From: Anastatus disparis
Taxonomy: Eukaryota > Arthropoda > Insecta > Hymenoptera > Eupelmidae
Assembly: GCA_017163975.1 (NCBI GenBank)
Contig: JAFFSR010000016.1
Location: forward strand, 1-64,000
Direction: 5' to 3'
DNA: 64,000 nucleotides
Of the stretch, positions 18,901 through 27,432 are shown piece by piece. The position numbers and the translations under genes are program-made. Under the pieces are notes generated by a model. The model was not told the DNA's origin. It made no database searches and was given only the letters and a program-made list of their open reading frames with translations. Position 1 is the stretch's first letter. Each line of letters opens with the position of its first letter.

Positions 18901-21358
18901 GTGGTCTACCTCGCCTTTTTGGTGGCGCAGGAGGCATTGTCTCTGCTTGGATCCCTGATGGACCAGGTATATTCAGGGTTGGGGGCTCGTTAGTTTCTAC
19001 AACTGGTAGCCCTTCCAAAGTCTTTTTACCTTTTCTATCCAGTGTCATGATTCTTAATTTAGGTAGGCGTTCATTGATTTCCAACTCGGTCGGTGTTTCA
19101 GTTGGAATTCGTGATAAAGCATCGGCGTTTGTATTTAATTTCCCCGGCTTATATCTGAATTTATAAATATAATCTGTAAATTTCATCATCCATCTCATCA
19201 ATCTCTGCCCTGGATCCTTTCGATTGTGCACCCAATTTAATGGTTCATGGTCAGCTTGAAGGATAAATTCTTTGCTTAATAGATAGGGTCTAAAGTGGTG
19301 CATAGCATATAGTGCTGCTAGACACTCCTTGTCAGTCGTGCAATAATTTTTTTCAGCATGATTTAATAGTCTTGAGAGATAAGCCACTGGATGGTCGAAA
19401 CCGTCCTTTTCTTGGCTTAACACTGCTCCAATAGCATAGTCTGAAGCGTCAGTTGTTAACGTGAAGGTTTTTTCGAAGTCTGGAAAGATTAATATAGGTG
19501 ATCTGATGAGATGTCCTTTTAAAGTCTGAAAACTGTTTTCTTGTGCCTCTCCCCATTCAAATTCTGCGTCTTTCTTGAGCAAATTGGATAGAGGTCTGGC
19601 TATTTTGGAAAAATCCTGGATAAATCGCCTATAATATCCAGCTAGTCCTAAAAACTGTCGTATATTTTTCGGAGTTTTAGGAGTGGGGAAGTCTTTTACA
19701 GCCTGGATTTTTCCAGGGTCGGGTTCTATTCCCTTTTCGCTGATTATGTGGCCTAAAAATGTTACCTCTTTTCTTAAAAACTCCACTTTTTCCGGTTGAA
19801 GCACAAGATTCGCGGCTCTGAGTCGGTCGAAAAACTTTCTGGTCTTTCGGTCATGGTCATGTAGATCTTTAGAATAAATGATGGTGTCGTCCAAGTACAC
19901 CAGCATTTCGGTATTCTGTAAACCGAGCAGTATTTTATCGACGAGCCGTTGAAACGTAGAGGGCGCCCCTTTGAGGCCTTCCGGAAGACGTGTGTATTGA
20001 TAATGGCCGTTAGGAGTGGTAAATGCACTTTTCCACCGATCGCCCTCATGTAAAGGTAGCTGTTGGTACCCATGTGCTAAGTCAAAAACTGAATAATACA
20101 CGGATCCTCCTAATTGATCTAGAATATCAGTGATGTTGGGTAAAGGATAAGCGTCCCCTATTGTCTTTTTGTTTAAATTGCGGAAATCGATAACCATTCT
20201 CCAACGCGGATTTCCGTATTTATCCGGTTTCTTTGGTACTATTATTACTGGGTTGTTAGAAGGAGACCAAGATGGTTCTATTACACCGTCTTTAAGTTTC
20301 TTGGCTACCTCGTCTTTTATCACTTGCTTGTGGATAGGTGGGTGTCGATATTGTTTGGTATTGATAGGAATATCGTCTGTTGTAGGTATCCTATGCTCTG
20401 TTAAATGAGTAACAGGCAAAGGGTCGCCAGGCAGCAGAAATACGTCATTGTAATCAGTCAGTAAATTCTCTACATGGGCCCTTTCCTCGTCATTCATGTG
20501 ATCCATGGTCATTATGTCCATTAGTTGGCTCACTCTTTGGTAAGGGTTACTTATCGGCCCTTGTTCATTGTCAGTGGTGGCATCTGAATAGAAATCTGGG
20601 TCTGCATATTCAAAAGGCAGAATTTCTCGTGGATTTATACTTATTAAAGCGTCATCCTCACTAGTGTTGATTGCTAGAACTCTGCACCTTCCATTGTCGT
20701 TTGTAACTATGCCTTCGCCAATTAATACTTTATCGTTATCTACGTCTATTTTCGGTAAATAACCTTCCGGTAATTCAGTATCACAAAGTTTTATTTCTAA
20801 AACTTGTCTGCTTCTACCCGGAATGCAGTATTGAGTCATTGATTCATTCAGCTGATCGTCTGGGGTATTAAGGTCAAGTTCGCCCAAAGATAACTGGTCG
20901 AGCGAGTCTGCATAGGTGGCGTTGTTAGTGTAATTTTCCTTGTTTTGCCCCTGATCGATGAATGGAATCGGGTGCATGGCATCTCCTGATATCATAAGTG
21001 CATGGTTATAGTAGGATATTACGGCGTCTTCCTCTTTGAGGTATCGTCTGCCTATTAATCCGTCTTGTTCTATTGGAAAAGTCGGTGCCACTAGATGGAA
21101 CTTAACTGGTCTTTTTCGTAATGTGAGCCAAATGATACCATGAGTCTTGATGCATTCATTTGTAATACCACTGAGCTCAGTGCTGCGGGTAGGGTCGTAA
21201 GGTACATCCCCTCTTACTGTATTACATTTTACTAAGTTCACTGCCGCGCCGTTGTCTATCATGAAGGTCATCCAAGGATTGTCGCCTTCTGGTACATGCA
21301 GTCGAATAGCAGTAGGTTCATCTAATTCGCTATCACTTTCAGTAAGTCTCTTATGCAT
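15953..21358 (-). CDS. pol: Pol polyprotein: protease, RT, RNase H, long linker, integrase
   Basis: 1801 codons counted from the first ATG (21358), though real expression is likely by -1 frameshift from gag. Domains in order: protease near residues 25-110 (MIDNGAA, where D-S/T-G is usual); RT about 330-520 with YLDD near 487; RNase H about 620-745 (TTDASDYAIGAVLSQ); a linker of about 690 residues, acidic and Ser/Thr-rich, with an AT-hook-like KRRGRPPGPLKRR near 813 and a macro-domain-like fold near 1325-1445; an integrase zinc-binding region about 1455-1490 (H..H, CATC); and an integrase core with D near 1533 (SIDTVG), D near 1597 (SDRGTSF) and E near 1632 (GALERSH). A C-terminal DNA-binding region follows. 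Typical errantivirus Pol is nearer 1000-1200 residues, so the linker explains the excess. The frame is entirely open. Confidence 0.9.
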   Translation of the reverse strand: MHKRLTESDSELDEPTAIRLHVPEGDNPWMTFMIDNGAAVNLVKCNTVRGDVPYDPTRSTELSGITNECIKTHGIIWLTLRKRPVKFHLVAPTFPIEQDGLIGRRYLKEEDAVISYYNHALMISGDAMHPIPFIDQGQNKENYTNNATYADSLDQLSLGELDLNTPDDQLNESMTQYCIPGRSRQVLEIKLCDTELPEGYLPKIDVDNDKVLIGEGIVTNDNGRCRVLAINTSEDDALISINPREILPFEYADPDFYSDATTDNEQGPISNPYQRVSQLMDIMTMDHMNDEERAHVENLLTDYNDVFLLPGDPLPVTHLTEHRIPTTDDIPINTKQYRHPPIHKQVIKDEVAKKLKDGVIEPSWSPSNNPVIIVPKKPDKYGNPRWRMVIDFRNLNKKTIGDAYPLPNITDILDQLGGSVYYSVFDLAHGYQQLPLHEGDRWKSAFTTPNGHYQYTRLPEGLKGAPSTFQRLVDKILLGLQNTEMLVYLDDTIIYSKDLHDHDRKTRKFFDRLRAANLVLQPEKVEFLRKEVTFLGHIISEKGIEPDPGKIQAVKDFPTPKTPKNIRQFLGLAGYYRRFIQDFSKIARPLSNLLKKDAEFEWGEAQENSFQTLKGHLIRSPILIFPDFEKTFTLTTDASDYAIGAVLSQEKDGFDHPVAYLSRLLNHAEKNYCTTDKECLAALYAMHHFRPYLLSKEFILQADHEPLNWVHNRKDPGQRLMRWMMKFTDYIYKFRYKPGKLNTNADALSRIPTETPTELEINERLPKLRIMTLDRKGKKTLEGLPVVETNEPPTLNIPGPSGIQAETMPPAPPKRRGRPPGPLKRRPPPTLDHSVVAQRTRAKQVKPPKSTSGVQKGRVTKPVATRPKLTIRDTITSQARKTVANKEKLSSLQATDVSSDHSSDIGSTSIKTKKVIKKRITNVSDTESEASVSYTDERPPIKDPRRMGLRDFATTESENEPSANESILEPTTSKHIDPGIIQMEAVPMSDTGEGTDLEFDISGLEVTNPTPVKDSYTGFSEKSKVNLSDLPDYDGATSKSLLSSTGINELSPYHEERHELAVSLPTSTTTLTAGDKQRIRYDCKFKSKRLEKSLQDYWYDTGEWLFVEKNADPPDKPLPRYFSEDEKPTPSQREILDEMAKRLDLAEINRNLTPKTRDYEIITVAPETVPLVTETQDIVSTAQQTIEKIVTDGDFERDDSPKDADIEDNLDTSVIQRPQKRALSATPSVRTSTPRYSSTPRNIKKHILGPKLQSIPEVTENPIHIEYSQVPDDVVGVLIPHPWTWSEQQHTSDISERETNDSKQDRSQDISPVKPTRHCLNHLRDNIIHFISGDCDRHDPINKLLNDIGAIELRDIKRQKPKRGNIIITPYKQHTIFSLVVKDDEQDSLDSEDLRALLRRTIKICQSQHITTLRIPRKSKVTNHLAPGILTDILREEFQNTDIAVTLCYGQSQYLKEDQRQEVISNLHDSLIGGHKGINQTYAKIRERYYWPGMRNDILNYIRACATCKQHKIDRINKKAPMVITDTPVDSFDKVSIDTVGKLRLTTSGNCHLLTMQCHLTKYVIVVPIRNIEATTIADALARNLICQFGAPRAILSDRGTSFMSDLISALLQLLKVTQLHSSGYRPQTTGALERSHAPLVDFLRTYAENYEDWDRLAAFAAFSYNTSVHTSTGYTPFELVYGKIARFPLTIPPDEKLATYNQYLSDLVTRLEEMKLSAGKKQIENKILSKKYYDRKVKAFHPEVGQYVYIKNEPRTSKFRKYYLEPLRISEVLGHNNILLETPDRKTILKHIDKVKLANL

Positions 21359-22671
21359 GGATACTCGGGTGCATTTCCCTGCATCAACATCACAGGCGCT
21401 GGGTTCTGTGGTGTCGATGGTTTTTGGGCAATCGATGTTGCCGTCTGAGATAAGCTTGGAGTCGTTTGTCTCTGGCTCACCTGCTCTGGGTTGCGACGAG
21501 CCATCTGCCAGTTTAAAGCTGGTTGTTGGTTAAATGGTTGCTGCGGAGCAGTCATAGTTGCCGGAGGCGTTCTGTTGTAGTTATTTGATGTTCTGTATCC
21601 GCCTTCCCGGTTCTGCACATACCCTTGGGGTCGATTGTAGTTGTTTTGAGGTCGTTGTCCTTCTGCTACATAAGGGTTATATAGCCGTGCATCTTGAGAG
21701 AACATCTGATTATGCTGAGCAATTTGAGGTCGTTGGGTATAATAATTTTGGTTATACCTCGGCTGTTGGTTAGGAGTCGAATAGTTTTGCTGCATCGGCC
21801 TGAATTGTTGTGGATTCGGCCTCTGCATGTTGTAATTAGTGCGTGCCGGTCGCTGTTGCATTCCCGGTTGCATTACATTGTTAGGCATTGGCTGAGGTGC
21901 ATAGTTTGTATTTGGTCGATTATTCCAACCATTATTCGGGTTTCTGGGTTTCCACTGATTTGTTGCGGAAAATTCGGTTTGCTCCCAGTTCGTTTTAGGA
22001 AGTTGCCCATGGAATTTATATCTGGTGTCAGGCAAAATCTTCGCTTCCATACGAGTCTCAATTCGTACAGCATACTTGTAAGCGTCAGCTAGAGTTGCAG
22101 GATTTCTTCCATCCACTTGCACAGCTATATCAGCAGGCAATCCTCGGATAAAAATGTCTTTTGCTGCATACTCTAACGGCTTTATCATGTCGTTTGAATT
22201 GGCTTCTGTAGCGTCTGGAATGTCGTCCTTTAGAACATTCCTTGCTCCACTAAGTAGGATATTGAGTCTATCGTAAAAATCTCCCACTGTTTCTCCTTGC
22301 TTCATTCTCATGTCATTGATCTTTGTGGTATAATAAGTATAAGTTTTTCCTGGTGCAAATCTAGTTTTTAAATGATTTACCAGGGTCTCTATGTCTGCAA
22401 ATGCATGTCCGTACGTGCAGTCTCTTGCATTCCCGCGTAACTTCGTTAACACGGCCTTGACATATTGTCCTTTATTCCCGGCAGGTACATATGCTTTCCC
22501 ATTGCGGACGTCTTGGATAAAGTCTTTTAAAGGCATGTTATGCCCGTCAAAACTGCGCAGACCTTGAATTGCGTTATGCAATGCAAAACTACTTGCCATT
22601 GCCGTCATCATAAGCGTAGAAGCTTCGGCAAGAGCAGCCGCTTGCTGGTTTGGTTCGGATTGGTTCGGCAT
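21322..22671 (-). CDS. gag: Gag structural protein
   Basis: 449 codons from ATG 22671. Residues about 35-215 match the capsid-type retrotransposon Gag pattern (LRSFDGHNMPLKDFI, LTKLRGNARD, KTRFAPGKTY, GETVGDFYDRL). Residues 220-430 are a low-complexity N/Q/P/R/Y-rich tail with repeated NYNRP and QRPQ motifs. No CCHC zinc knuckle is present, as in known errantiviruses. It ends with TAG overlapping pol by 37 bases, with pol in the -1 frame. The open frame and placement support an active-looking copy. Its role is to form the particle shell and bind genomic RNA. Confidence 0.88.
   Translation of the reverse strand: MPNQSEPNQQAAALAEASTLMMTAMASSFALHNAIQGLRSFDGHNMPLKDFIQDVRNGKAYVPAGNKGQYVKAVLTKLRGNARDCTYGHAFADIETLVNHLKTRFAPGKTYTYYTTKINDMRMKQGETVGDFYDRLNILLSGARNVLKDDIPDATEANSNDMIKPLEYAAKDIFIRGLPADIAVQVDGRNPATLADAYKYAVRIETRMEAKILPDTRYKFHGQLPKTNWEQTEFSATNQWKPRNPNNGWNNRPNTNYAPQPMPNNVMQPGMQQRPARTNYNMQRPNPQQFRPMQQNYSTPNQQPRYNQNYYTQRPQIAQHNQMFSQDARLYNPYVAEGQRPQNNYNRPQGYVQNREGGYRTSNNYNRTPPATMTAPQQPFNQQPALNWQMARRNPEQVSQRQTTPSLSQTATSIAQKPSTPQNPAPVMLMQGNAPEYPCIRDLLKVIAN
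21373..21379 (-). promoter_or_regulatory. Canonical -1 ribosomal frameshift site GGGAAAT
   Basis: Read on the minus strand in the gag frame as caG GGA AAT, this is a perfect X-XXY-YYZ heptamer, 51 bases before the gag stop. Pol is in the -1 frame and open through this point. The heptamer type (GGGAAAC/U) is used by known retroviruses. A downstream pseudoknot or hairpin was not resolved by eye. Confidence 0.75.
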
Positions 22672-24042
22672 ATTGAAATTTTGTTGGGATTCAGTGTTTG
22701 TCTAATTTCTGTTTTCGTGTCCTATCTTGCTAAATACCCCCTATTAAATTAAATATAAGTATATATAATACCTGTTCTGTTCGCTCGCGAAATATGGGAA
22801 TTTCTGTGTTCGCCGCGTTCGGTTCCCCTTGTTCGCACCTAATTAAACTAAAGAAAACCTGTGTTAGCACATTCAAGAATTCTTCTATCAAATATATATA
22901 ACATACTGGCAATTAGCATGATATCAATATATTAAATTTTTATTTTAACTTTTAAATCAGTAAGTTACAAAGTTAATAAATATTTAAATAAAAGAAAAAT
23001 TGAGTTTAAATAAAATGAATATTATTTTTGTTTTTATAATTCTCTCAGTTTGTTCAGAGCCGTATAGCGCGTCTGGTCGACATCGTAAGCCCGTTGTCAA
23101 ATCTTTCCTACTCATACACCCCGCTAATCCAGCGAAAACCGAGCGACAGAGGTCGAAAAGTTCGTATTAGTGGCGAAACCTTAAACTCGTATCATACAGA
23201 ATGAAGGTGATGATACAGACATTAACAACTGGCGGACTATTAAACCCGAGATAAACCCTTGGGTTGTAGCGAAGCTTTTCAAGATTACCAGAAAAAGATA
23301 ATATATTTAGGATGTAGCGGTCACAGCCAACTATCCCTAAGACTGAAGGAAAAAGTGCGTTATCCCTTCGACAGTCAACGGCCATTGTGTAATTAATTGT
23401 CAGACAACATCAATGAAGAAAAATGAGGTACTACCGTGACAATAGTCCTCATACTGTGTATGAGAGTTAAATCAGAGTTAAATCTTATTTTTCTTCGTTC
23501 AATGTAATTAACAACAATGATTAATCATGGAATTAGAGTGTTTACTAAAACCATTTAGAAAAAGTTTTTGAGCAGCAAGAAATTTCTGTCTGAAGAGAAT
23601 ACTGAAAAAGGGCCAGAGAAAAGAACAGAAGGATAACATTCAACATGAGATTATATTCCTGATCAAAAGTTTTATATTTCCCTAATTAAAGGACGTGACG
23701 AAGTTTAAAAAGAGTTCTTGGTTAGAGATCAGGGGGTCAAAATCCCTGATACACTCACCAGAAAATGACTTGAAATTACTTGATTTACAAAGAATCCTTC
23801 GTTTACATTGAGGAAGCGCTGATTGAGGGCCCATGTTTAATATGAAGCCTTGAAACAGCACGCAGAAACCCTTTCTATTTGAGTTTATGTTCACTAGGTT
23901 TACGTTGAAAACGTATTAAATAATTTAAAATTTCCTGCGGTAATTAAATGGAATAACGAGAAAATCCCGTATCGGACTAGAAAGTCCCTAAAGGTCCTAG
24001 AGTCGTATAGAAAATTGAAGTGATAAGGTTACGGAGTTATTG
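22672..24042. other. Gag upstream region, no intact gene
   Basis: Minus-strand leader upstream of gag. On the plus strand a 50-codon frame starts at 23015 with a signal-peptide-like N-terminus (MNIIFVFIILSVCSEPYSA) and soon stops. It may be a relic of an inverted element, because a gag relic of the same orientation follows at 24 kb. Nothing else is supportable here. Confidence 0.4.
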
Positions 24043-24246
24043 ATAAGGTTATGGAAGTTATTCTGACTCAGGTTATAGAAATAGGAATAATCAACTATTT
24101 CAGGATAAAAGACTGTTTAATCCATATCAAGCACCAGGTGAAGGATGTCAAAATCAAAGACCAGTCTACCATGAAAATAATTATTTTCGGAGACACGACT
24201 ACCAGTCTGCGGGTGGAAACACGCAGAGATATCAGAAAAATTAACT
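24043..24246 (+). pseudogene. Gag C-terminal relic, opposite strand
   Basis: On the plus strand, one frame reads a Q/N/Y/R-rich tail that resembles the Gag tail encoded at 21.6-21.8 kb: the relic has QLFQDKRLFNPY and Gag has QMFSQDARLYNPY, followed in both by Q/N-rich repeats with RY and NNY. It ends in TAA at 24244-24246 and is preceded by stops. The orientation is opposite to the main element, so it comes from a second, decayed family member. Confidence 0.6.
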
Positions 24247-24299
24247 AAAAAGCAAAATAAAGAAATCCATAAATTTAAACCATTTAGGAGAGACTGTGT

Positions 24300-24333
24300 C
24301 CCCCCCTTACTAAATTTATTGTCGTCCCCGACA
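24300..24333 (-). promoter_or_regulatory. Second purine tract with TGTCG hairpin (LTR 3'-junction relic)
   Basis: Minus strand: TGTCG-GGGA-CGACA hairpin (24333-24320), then TTTAGTAAGGGGGGG ending at 24300. This matches the arrangement at 12057-12024 (hairpin, TTTTAGTAAGAGGGGG, LTR). No LTR like the 1.18-kb repeat follows, so it marks a diverged element or a duplicated 3' end. Confidence 0.55.
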
Positions 24334-25486
24334 ATTAACTTTGGTTAGGGATCGATGAAGCTTCGAGAACTGTTAGGCTAACAACGAGAAGGAGGTGAAC
24401 AATAGTTTTTCTCTTTTCGTTACGATAAATATATATTGCTGTGAGATACGATGTTAAAAACGAGTCCGTTTTGTCATTCATATTGAATTTGTTTTGGAAA
24501 CCGGGACTTTATTAAATGGTAACCAAAAGTTAATCATTGATTGAGTTTTTTCTTTTTCTTTAGGTATTTTCGAAATAATAATATTCATAGAAATACAAAA
24601 TACGGAAATTAAAAGCAATAAAATGTTACGAAAGTTCAGTAAAGAAATTTCATTTCTTTTTATTATGAATAGTTAGAATTATTTTTTTTTTTTTTTTTTT
24701 TTTTTAAAAAAGAATATAATGTTGATTGTAATTTCCCGGAATGATAATCCCTTATTAATCGGACATTGATAGCAACGAAAGTCATAGTGATACCATGCAC
24801 TAATTTGTACAATTGTGTATCAATAATTAAAGAAATGGAGATTTATGTTTTTGAAGAACTAGGATAATAATTAACCTTTAATTTTTCGTTCGTTTAGTTT
24901 GTGTTTAATTTATTAATATAGTGTTTACACCATTTTCGAAAGTAACAAGGATAAAGTTCATAATTTAATTTTTCATAAAATCATTTTATAAAACAAATTT
25001 TATTAGACAAAATATGAAAACACCAGACTTTAATAATTTCCGAATAAAACACGTGATTGTGCTACAAACACAGAAACAGCAATTTATAAACTGAAGTATT
25101 TTGTTGCTAATTAGTTTATTTCGATACCCTTATGTGTCGAAAATGGAATACAATTTTAAAAGAGCGTTTAGTATTTCTCAAAACAATAATGCAAAAATAA
25201 ATGTTATACCTAGTAGCAAATATTGTATAAATAAGCAGGAATAGCGGTAAACCCTTGAATGGATTATCAATTAGGAAAAGGAGAATTATCGAAAACACAC
25301 GGAATTCTGATAATGTTTCAATAAGATTCGTGATTGTTCTACGAACACAGAAGTAGGAGGTTACAAACAGAATTATGTCAGTAACCAATGGCGTAAAAAT
25401 TTTTCCTAAAAAGGACTTTTAATATTTTTCAAAACAATAATGCAAAATTAAATGTTTTAATGTAGGTGAAGTTTATTATATCTAAC

Positions 25487-25524
<38 letters not shown>

Positions 25525-27189
25525 TTCCTTTGTGGTTATTAATGTTTATATTTAGGATAATTTCCTTTAAAAATAGAGTTACTACTGTAAACTTTCGAAA
25601 TAAAGTTACTGTTTTACTCATTTTCAAGTGACTTAGTTTAAGGTCAATGTAGAATATTAAATTAAAGAATTAAGACACAAAATACGTGGCAGTCCTTTTT
25701 TAACAATTCTATGTTGGACCGCAACGTGCGTTTTGTATAGAAATCTAAAAACAAATGGTTCCTTTAAAAATAAAGAAAATAGCGAAAAGCAACGAGAAAT
25801 AAAAGAATTATAGATAACCGTACGACTTAGTTAGGAAATCATTTGCAATGATTATAACAATTTCAAAATCAATTTAACACAAATTATAGATAAAATATTT
25901 TTAGACAATAAAGACTTTCAGGCATAAATTGAAATTTAAGATAAAAATCTTTTAACGTTGTGAGAGAATAATCGATGTAAAATTCCATTGCATCATGCAA
26001 TGCACGTGTGTAAAACATCCAACGGTTCTCGCTTATATTTTTTTTTGGTTCTCTTTTTTTTTTTTTTCATATTTAAGATTTGTTCAGTAGAAATAAATAC
26101 CAGGTTAGAGCAAAGACAAAAGAATCCCATTATTTTTAGGAATGACAATTAGGTGAAATTAAAAAAACTACATTACGAATTGGTACAATTTATCGGAAAA
26201 ATGCAATTATTAGAAGAAATTGCTGAACAATAGTTTTATATTTTCTCTCAGTTTAATAAAGTTTTCGCCAAATATACGACCCCCGACACACCCGTCAGTC
26301 CCCACTAGACGCGGCGCATAGTTTTCGTTGTCGAAAGATTGACTGGACCCGTTGCATGGACCAGCGATACACGGGTGAACTAATGTCATCACGGAGAATT
26401 ATTATGTTTGAAGTAATGGAATCACTTAAAAATTCAGTTAAAACAAAATTTAAAATTTAAATGAATTTACTAAAGTAACCCGGGTAATTGAATTTTTAAA
26501 AATTAATTAATTATTAATATTCATACAAAAAAAAAAAATTTAAGATGAAAAATCAATCGTGAAATGCAATTAGATTAAAAGTAAAAGAAAATTCAAATAA
26601 TAAATTCTACTTGCAAAAACATGAAACATGCTTTTTGCCAGTATTTAAAAGAAATTATTGAGATTACCTAGGCAGATCCAGATTGTGATTATTCCCTGAA
26701 TGTGCTCGCACACGGCTATTCCTAATGAACTGTATAAACTCACTAGCACTACTTTACTTCTAATTATTTTTTTACGGTAACGGTTCGTTAAAGTAAGTTT
26801 TAAATGTTGTTCGGCTGCTGTTGAAACAAGACTGATGCGCATTGTCTTGTCCGAGCAGCTTTTATACTAAATTAAAACGCATGTGGGGGTTCCCTTTCTT
26901 TGAGGTGTACCACCCTTCCTTCTTAACTCTAACCTTATCTCAATTCTCCCTCTTACTAAATTTAGATTTAGTCCTGAGAATTGCTATTTTGTTCTTAGAA
27001 TTTACGTTAAAGGAATTGCATATCATGAAAGTAAGCATTTGGTGTCGGAGTCACATGAAATGTAATAAAACCGGAGTTATATTATCATCGCAAAATTTCT
27101 TTATAGCGTGAGAAAGAATCTACATTGGTTTTCCAAAAAAAATTTTCTGCTTTATCGTAATTTACGCGTCATTAAGTTATTTTTTTGTT

Positions 27190-27432
27190 TTTTTTTGAAA
27201 CCTATGTTACAAGAATGTTTATGTTTGACGTTATCTAGTATTATTATTTTTCTTGAAATCTACATTACAAGAACTTATGCTTAATTAATTAATTCGATGT
27301 TTTCTTGAAACTTGCGTTACAAGAACTTATTTGATTGATTTATTTGTTCGATGTTTTCTTGAAACCTACGTTACAAGAATGTTTATTCTGATTTATTCCA
27401 TTCGTTGTGTTTTTCGAGACCATTGTCACAAG
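27190..27432. repeat. Tandem repeat, about 54-bp period, five units
   Basis: Units begin near 27196, 27251, 27303, 27357 and 27411. Each carries TTCTTGAAACCTACGTTACAAGAA-like sequence (shown in two parts: TTCTTGAAACCTAC and GTTACAAGAA), an imperfect 6-bp inverted repeat (TTCTTG/CAAGAA). The last unit is more diverged. TTCTTGAA contains the TTCnnGAA core of heat-shock-type elements. Function unknown. Confidence 0.7.
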
